A stretch of 17,395 nucleotides of DNA. Origin: Candidatus Aminicenantota bacterium (GTDB lineage Bacteria; Acidobacteriota; B3-B38; Guanabaribacteriales; B3-B38). Shown in pieces: positions 13,988-17,395 of this stretch (positions are counted from its first letter, which is position 1; the number at the start of each line of letters is the position of its first letter). The notes below the pieces were generated by a model, which was not told the origin of the DNA, made no database searches, and saw only the letters and a list, made by a program, of their open reading frames with translations. The DNA lies in contig JAOUOQ010000015.1 in assembly GCA_029880275.1 (NCBI GenBank), positions 1-17,395 of the forward strand. The letters are read 5' to 3'. A program made the translations under genes and the position numbers.

Positions 13988-14356
13988 TTGGCAAGAATTG
14001 TAGGGGTTGATATCCCGGATAATAAACGGGCAGAGATAAGCCTCACCTATATCTACGGGGTAGGACGCTCTCTATCCAATGAGATACTGAAAGAGGCGGG
14101 AATAGACCCCAATGTGCGGGTGAAAAACCTTACCGGTGAAGAGCTCAGCCACATCAGGAGGATAATTGAAACCAAATACAAGGTCGAAGGGGAGCTCCGT
14201 AAAGAGCTCTCGCTGAACATCAAGAGACTGATCGATATAGGTTCCTATCGGGGATATCGGCATCGGCATAATCTCCCTGTAAGAGGGCAGCGCACTCATA
14301 CCAATGCCCGAACAAAGAAAGGTCCCCGAAGGGGTTCCATCAGAAAGCATAAATAA
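13988..14356 (+). CDS. rpsM: 30S ribosomal protein S13
   Basis: Head protein that contacts P-site tRNA and forms bridges with L5 of the large subunit. TTG start; the product begins MARIVGVDIPDNKRAEISLTYIYGVG, the standard S13 N-terminus. The 122-residue protein has the helix-two-turn-helix region SLSNEILKEAGIDPNVRVKNLT at about residues 28-49. The tail signature SYRGYRHRHNLPVRGQRTHTNART is at about 87-110, followed by a basic end that reaches the P site. First gene of the alpha block. Confidence 0.97.
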   Translation: MARIVGVDIPDNKRAEISLTYIYGVGRSLSNEILKEAGIDPNVRVKNLTGEELSHIRRIIETKYKVEGELRKELSLNIKRLIDIGSYRGYRHRHNLPVRGQRTHTNARTKKGPRRGSIRKHK

Positions 14357-14386
14357 AGCACAGCCCAATTTGAGGGGAAATGACTA

Positions 14387-14791
14387 ATGGCTAAAGCACA
14401 GGCAGCGAAGAAAAAGAAGAGTTCTCGCCGGAAGGTTAAGAAAAATATCCCTTTCGGTATTGCTTACATTCAGGCGACCTTTAATAACACCATTGTGAGC
14501 ATTACCGACCGTCAGGGTAATGTGATATGCTGGGCCAGTGCCGGCACTGTGGGCTTCAAGGGTTCGCGCAAAGGAACTCCTTTTGCCGCCCAGTTAACAG
14601 CCCAGTCGGCTGGCAATAAGGCCAGGGAGCACGGCGTCCGAAGCCTCGATGTGCGGGTGAAGGGTCCGGGCTCAGGAAGGGAATCGGCAATCAGAGCCCT
14701 GCAGACCGTAGGTCTGGAGATAAAGACCATAAAAGATGTCACCTCCATACCTCATAACGGTTGCCGTCCGCCTAAGAGGAGGAGGGTATAA
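14387..14791 (+). CDS. rpsK: 30S ribosomal protein S11
   Basis: Platform protein near the E site and the mRNA exit. The 134-residue product has a Lys-rich N-terminus (KAQAAKKKKSSRRKVKK). The core IAYIQATFNNTIVSITDRQGNVICWASAG is at about 25-53 and KGSRKGTPFAAQLTAQ at about 58-73. The signature RVKGPGSGRESAIRAL is at about 90-105, and it ends PHNGCRPPKRRRV. The Asn-Gly in PHNGC is the site where E. coli S11 forms isoaspartate. GAGGGGA precedes the ATG. Confidence 0.98.
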   Translation: MAKAQAAKKKKSSRRKVKKNIPFGIAYIQATFNNTIVSITDRQGNVICWASAGTVGFKGSRKGTPFAAQLTAQSAGNKAREHGVRSLDVRVKGPGSGRESAIRALQTVGLEIKTIKDVTSIPHNGCRPPKRRRV

Positions 14792-14824
14792 TTGCCGGAG
14801 CATAGTAGACCTTTTTTTGCACAC

Positions 14825-14830
14825 AGGAGG
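14825..14830 (+). promoter_or_regulatory. Ribosome binding site for the TTG start of rpsD
   Basis: AGGAGG is six bases before the TTG at 14837, an optimal core at good spacing. It fixes a TTG initiator in front of the conserved S4 opening MARYRES. Confidence 0.75.
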
Positions 14831-14836
14831 TAAAGG

Positions 14837-15466
14837 TTGGCAAGGTACCGGGAGTCGGTTTGCCGGTTGTGTCGTCGGGAGAGCACTAAGCTCCACCTTA
14901 AAGGGGAGCGATGCTATTCTGATAATTGTGCCGTCGAGAGAAGGAGCTATCCCCCAGGTGAGCATGGTCGGAGAAGGAAAGGTAAGCTCATCCGCTATGG
15001 CTTGCAGCTGAGGGAGAAGCAGAAGGTCAAAAGGATATACGGGGTTCTGGAGAAGCAATTTCGGCTATATTTCAAAAAAGCAGAGCGCCAGAAGGGGATA
15101 ACCGGGGAAAACCTTCTTACCATGCTGGAAAGGAGACTGGACAATGTAGTCTACCGGCTTAATTTCGCCAGCTCCAGAGCCCAGGCTCGTCAACTCGTCC
15201 GCCATGGGCACTTACAAGTAGATGAGCGAAAGGTCAGCATCCCCTCTTTTCTGGTCTCCGAAGGAGGGGTAATCTCGGTGGCAGAGAAAAGCCGAAAGCT
15301 AAAGATTATTCAGGATGCGCTGGAACTGGAAAAGAGCCGAGAGGTGCCCGGTTGGTTAGAGATTTATCCTGAAGAGTTCAAAGGGAAAGTTGTCAGGATG
15401 CCTACCCGAGAGGACATCACCTTCTCTGTGCAGGAACAGTTGATTGTGGAGCTGTACTCCAAATAA
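14837..15466 (+). CDS. rpsD: 30S ribosomal protein S4, zinc-binding form
   Basis: Primary 16S rRNA binder that nucleates the 30S body; in E. coli it also represses the alpha operon. TTG start. The 209-residue product has C9, C12, C26 and C31 in CRLC and ERCYSDNC, the same spacing as the zinc-binding S4 of Thermus as I recall it. SYPPGEHGRRR follows at about 38-48. The S4 RNA-binding domain is RRLDNVVYRLNFASSRAQARQLVRHGHLQVDERKV at about 97-131. It ends VQEQLIVELYSK. No regulatory pseudoknot could be recognised before rpsM or rpsD. Confidence 0.98.
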   Translation: MARYRESVCRLCRRESTKLHLKGERCYSDNCAVERRSYPPGEHGRRRKGKLIRYGLQLREKQKVKRIYGVLEKQFRLYFKKAERQKGITGENLLTMLERRLDNVVYRLNFASSRAQARQLVRHGHLQVDERKVSIPSFLVSEGGVISVAEKSRKLKIIQDALELEKSREVPGWLEIYPEEFKGKVVRMPTREDITFSVQEQLIVELYSK

Positions 15467-15517
15467 CGGTCTCATAATTACCTTTTTGAATAAGCCTTTA
15501 AGAGAGGGAGAAATAAG

Positions 15518-16501
15518 ATGCAATTAAAAGGCTTTCAGAGACCCAAAAGGCTCGATTTCGAGCCTGAGGCCCTTACTGACAAATACGGAAAGTTCTCCGC
15601 CCAGCCCTATGAGCGTGGTTTTGCTATCACCATTGGAAACGCCCTCAGGCGCATACTCCTCTCTTCTGTACCGGGAGCGGCGATAACCGCCGTGAAAATA
15701 GAGGGAGTGCTTCACGAATACTCCTCATTGCCGGGAGTGGTGGAGGATACTACCGATGTAATTTTAAATCTCAAGAAGATCCCTTTGCGGCTGAAAAACA
15801 GGCATCCCCAGACCATCCATATCAAAGCAGAGGGTCCCCGGGAGATCACCAGCAAAGATATCAAGCACGGAGAAGAAGTGGAGATACTGGACGATAACGT
15901 TCACATTGCCACCCTCAGCCAGGATGGGAAGTTGGACATGGAGATGCGAGTGAAAAACTCCCGGGGCTATGTGACCGCCGACAGGAATTTTGAAGAGGAC
16001 TTTACCCTGGGATACATCCCCATCGATTCGGTCCACTCCCCTATAAAGAAGGTGAACTGTTATGTAGAAGCTGCTCGGGTGGGGCAATCCACCGACTATG
16101 AGAAGCTAATCGTCGAGATATGGACCAACGGCTCTATTTCCCCAGAGGATGCTTTAGCCGTAGCCTCAAAGATACTTAAGGACCATCTGGCAATATTTTT
16201 TAATTTCGAAGAGGAACCCCATCTGGAAGAAGAGGAGGAAGACCTTCAAGATGAAGAGCTGACCAAGATCTTGATAAAGAGCGTAGATGAGCTGGAGCTG
16301 ACGGTCAGGTCATACAATTGCCTTAAGAACGCCAATATCAAAACCATTGCAGAGCTGGTGAATAAGTCCGAATCAGAAATGCTCAAAACCAAGAACTTCG
16401 GACGAAAGTCATTGAACGAGCTCAAGGACAAACTGTCGGAGTTGGGTCTCTCCTTCGGGATGGAGACTAATTTTGATAAGAATCAATCTAACTCTTCTTA
16501 A
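15518..16501 (+). CDS. rpoA: DNA-directed RNA polymerase alpha subunit
   Basis: Dimer that nucleates RNA polymerase assembly; its C-terminal domain binds UP elements and activators. The 327-residue product has the assembly motif YERGFAITIGNALRRILLSSVPG at 31-53 and the LHEYSSLPGVVEDTTDVILNLK segment at 65-86. The DYEKLIVEIWTNGSISPEDAL motif is at 193-213. A strongly acidic linker (about 231-248) joins the CTD at about 255-315. There R264, N267, C268, K270, G295, K297 and S298 match the E. coli residues that touch UP-element DNA (R265, N268, C269, K271, G296, K298, S299). It lies 51 bases after rpsD, with GAGGGAG before the ATG. Confidence 0.98.
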   Translation: MQLKGFQRPKRLDFEPEALTDKYGKFSAQPYERGFAITIGNALRRILLSSVPGAAITAVKIEGVLHEYSSLPGVVEDTTDVILNLKKIPLRLKNRHPQTIHIKAEGPREITSKDIKHGEEVEILDDNVHIATLSQDGKLDMEMRVKNSRGYVTADRNFEEDFTLGYIPIDSVHSPIKKVNCYVEAARVGQSTDYEKLIVEIWTNGSISPEDALAVASKILKDHLAIFFNFEEEPHLEEEEEDLQDEELTKILIKSVDELELTVRSYNCLKNANIKTIAELVNKSESEMLKTKNFGRKSLNELKDKLSELGLSFGMETNFDKNQSNSS

Positions 16502-16533
16502 CCCTATATGTTAGCAGAAGGGATGAGATTCTA

Positions 16534-17130
16534 ATGCGACATCGGGTAGCGGGCAGAAAGCTCGGGCGAACTACCAGCCATCGGATGGCTATGTTGAGAA
16601 ACCTGGTGACCTCCTTTTTCGACCGGGAGCGCATCCAGACCACCCTTGCCAAAGCCAAGGAGGCACGCCCCCTGGCGGAGAAGATGATCACCATGGCCAA
16701 AAGAGACGACCTCCACTCCCGTCGGCAGGTGCTGAGATTCATTTCCCGCAAGGATATAGTAACAAAGCTCTTTGATACCCTGGCTCCACGCTTCTCCACC
16801 CGACAGGGGGGATATACTCGCATCCTGAGGGTCGGTCCCCGTCCGGGGGACGGAGCGGAGATGGCTGTGCTGGAGCTTATAGGCAGCGAATGGCTGGTGG
16901 AAAAAGAGGAGAAGAAAAAGCTGGAGAAAGCCAAAGAGAAGTCAAAGCGGCTGAAGAAAGCCCGTCCCGCTATTCCAAAGGTCTCACCCTATGTGAAAGA
17001 GAAGCCCAAAGCGAAAAAGGAACCCCGCGCTAAGGAGAAGAAACCCCCGGCCGAGAAAAAAGCAAAAGCTAAAAAAAAGACAGAGCCTAAAAAGCCAAAA
17101 AGCCCACCCACCAGGGACAAAAAGAAATAA
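16534..17130 (+). CDS. rplQ: 50S ribosomal protein L17 with long Lys-rich tail
   Basis: Large-subunit protein beside the exit tunnel. The first 118 or so residues are a normal L17: MRHRVAGRKLGRTTSHRMAMLRNL, then TTLAKAKEARPLAEKMITMA at about 37-55, and GGYTRILRVGPRPGDGAEMAVLELIG at about 92-117. An extra C-terminal tail of about 80 residues follows (bases 16888-17127), dominated by Lys, Ala, Pro and Glu, first helix-like (EKEEKKKLEKAKEKSKRLKK) and then Pro-rich. Total 198 residues against about 120-130 in E. coli. The tail is probably disordered and could bind rRNA. Last gene of the cluster. Confidence 0.97.
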   Translation: MRHRVAGRKLGRTTSHRMAMLRNLVTSFFDRERIQTTLAKAKEARPLAEKMITMAKRDDLHSRRQVLRFISRKDIVTKLFDTLAPRFSTRQGGYTRILRVGPRPGDGAEMAVLELIGSEWLVEKEEKKKLEKAKEKSKRLKKARPAIPKVSPYVKEKPKAKKEPRAKEKKPPAEKKAKAKKKTEPKKPKSPPTRDKKK

Positions 17131-17148
17131 GGTGTCCTCCCCTTTTTT
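17115..17148 (+). terminator. Weak candidate terminator after rplQ
   Basis: GGACA at 17115-17119 can pair with TGTCC at 17133-17137, and a run of six T follows at 17143-17148. The stem is only five pairs, the loop is 13 bases and the stem begins inside rplQ, so it is a poor intrinsic terminator. Position at the end of the cluster is the main support. Confidence 0.25.
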
Positions 17149-17164
17149 GGCAGTGATATTCCCC

Positions 17165-17191
17165 TAATTATCTTCAGCGAAGGGTTAATTA
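17165..17191. other. Imperfect hairpin TAATTA/CTTC-AGC-GAAG/TAATTA
   Basis: TAATTA (17165-17170) and TAATTA (17186-17191) pair with each other around an inner CTTC (17172-17175) and GAAG (17179-17182) stem with an AGC loop; there is a T opposite GGT mismatch between the two stems. There is no T run after it on either strand, so it is not a standard terminator. It could be an mRNA 3'-end structure or a protein-binding site. Confidence 0.3.
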
Positions 17192-17206
17192 TTAATAAAG
17201 GTGAGG

Positions 17207-17226
17207 CGAATCATTACTATTCGTTT
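17207..17226 (+). terminator. Short hairpin with T-rich end, very weak terminator candidate
   Basis: CGAAT (17207-17211) pairs with ATTCG (17219-17223) around a seven-base loop; two G-T pairs can lengthen the stem, which uses up two of the three T that follow. Too weak to call on its own. Confidence 0.15.
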
Positions 17227-17267
17227 CAAGATGAGATAATTTGTGGCTTATTAATGGCTGCCTACTA

Positions 17268-17395
17268 TTAGAAGGTCCACATCAATCCGGTGGAAAACTT
17301 CGTCCAGACATTTTCAGCCATGTTGATACGTATGTCAAATCTTATCTTAAGACGTTTAGCTATATATTTTTTAATTCCCCCGCCAAACATAAGAT
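17268..17395 (-). CDS. Short open frame entering from the right edge (doubtful)
   Basis: On the minus strand a frame is open from the window edge to TAA at 17270-17268, about 41 codons, with an ATG at 17390. It reads MFGGGIKKYIAKRLK near its visible start and ends STGLMWTF. I do not recognise a family. It would converge on rplQ and could be the C-terminal end of a gene lying outside the window. A competing plus-strand frame through the same bases is equally open, so coding is unproven. Confidence 0.15.
   Translation of the reverse strand, partial: LMFGGGIKKYIAKRLKIRFDIRINMAENVWTKFSTGLMWTF

Larger units (their letters stand above)
17131..17395. other. AT-rich intergenic stretch after the cluster
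   Basis: These 265 bases look clearly more AT-rich than the genes before them and contain no convincing gene. They hold two small hairpins (17165-17191 and 17207-17223) and short frames that run off the right edge on both strands. No tRNA, rRNA or repeat array is visible. Confidence 0.7.

Noticed and set aside
14812..14818. Run of seven T between rpsK and rpsD
   Set aside because: No stem precedes it, so it is not an intrinsic terminator.
17268..17320. Minus-strand stretch resembling DLLIVGSH of universal stress proteins
   Set aside because: Only about 19 codons are open before an upstream stop, and the matching motif is short; treated as chance.
1..17395. Mobile element, CRISPR array, toxin-antitoxin or phage module
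   Set aside because: Nearly every base from 1 to 17130 is accounted for by housekeeping genes in conserved order, and no repeat array or transposase is seen.

Overview
The window is one long, tightly packed ribosomal-protein locus of a bacterium, all on the plus strand. It runs from a 5'-clipped fusA (EF-G) through the merged S10, spc and alpha operons to rplQ (L17). In order the genes are fusA, rpsJ, rplC, rplD, rplW, rplB, rpsS, rplV, rpsC, rplP, rpmC, rpsQ, rplN, rplX, rplE, rpsN, rpsH, rplF, rplR, rpsE, rpmD, rplO, secY, adk, infA, rpmJ, rpsM, rpsK, rpsD, rpoA and rplQ. That is 31 genes with gaps of mostly under 50 bases and several stop/start overlaps. No IS element, CRISPR array, tRNA, rRNA or phage gene is visible.

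The organism is clearly bacterial: bacterial EF-G, IF1, L30, L36 and a single RpoA with a CTD. S14 is the short zinc (type Z) form; S4, L24, L36 and adenylate kinase also carry their zinc-binding cysteines. The zinc S14 argues against most Proteobacteria, and the presence of L30 argues against Cyanobacteria. The style of RpoA, the Lys-rich L17 tail and the balanced base composition remind me of uncultivated lineages around Acidobacteriota/Aminicenantota. That placement is an impression without a search or tree, and I hold it with low confidence.

Layout: (1) bases 1-2062 are fusA, the end of the str block. (2) Bases 2063-2184 are a 122-base gap where tuf often sits; it holds a weak promoter-like element and a 39-codon open frame. 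(3) Bases 2185-7320 are the S10 block, rpsJ to rpsQ. (4) Bases 7317-13965 are the spc block, rplN to rpmJ, with secY and adk and no map gene. (5) Bases 13988-17130 are the alpha block, rpsM to rplQ. (6) Bases 17131-17395 are a more AT-rich stretch with hairpins and no convincing gene. Together these genes make ribosomal proteins of both subunits, a translocation factor, an initiation factor, the RNA polymerase alpha subunit, the Sec channel and an NMP kinase.

Nothing here looks like a new system. The points most worth a second look are: adenylate kinase with two NMP-site residues that resemble UMP/CMP kinases; ten GTG or TTG starts among thirty visible starts; tuf and map missing from positions they often occupy; an 80-residue Lys-rich tail on L17; an acidic RpoA linker; and a longer-than-usual TM9-TM10 loop in SecY.
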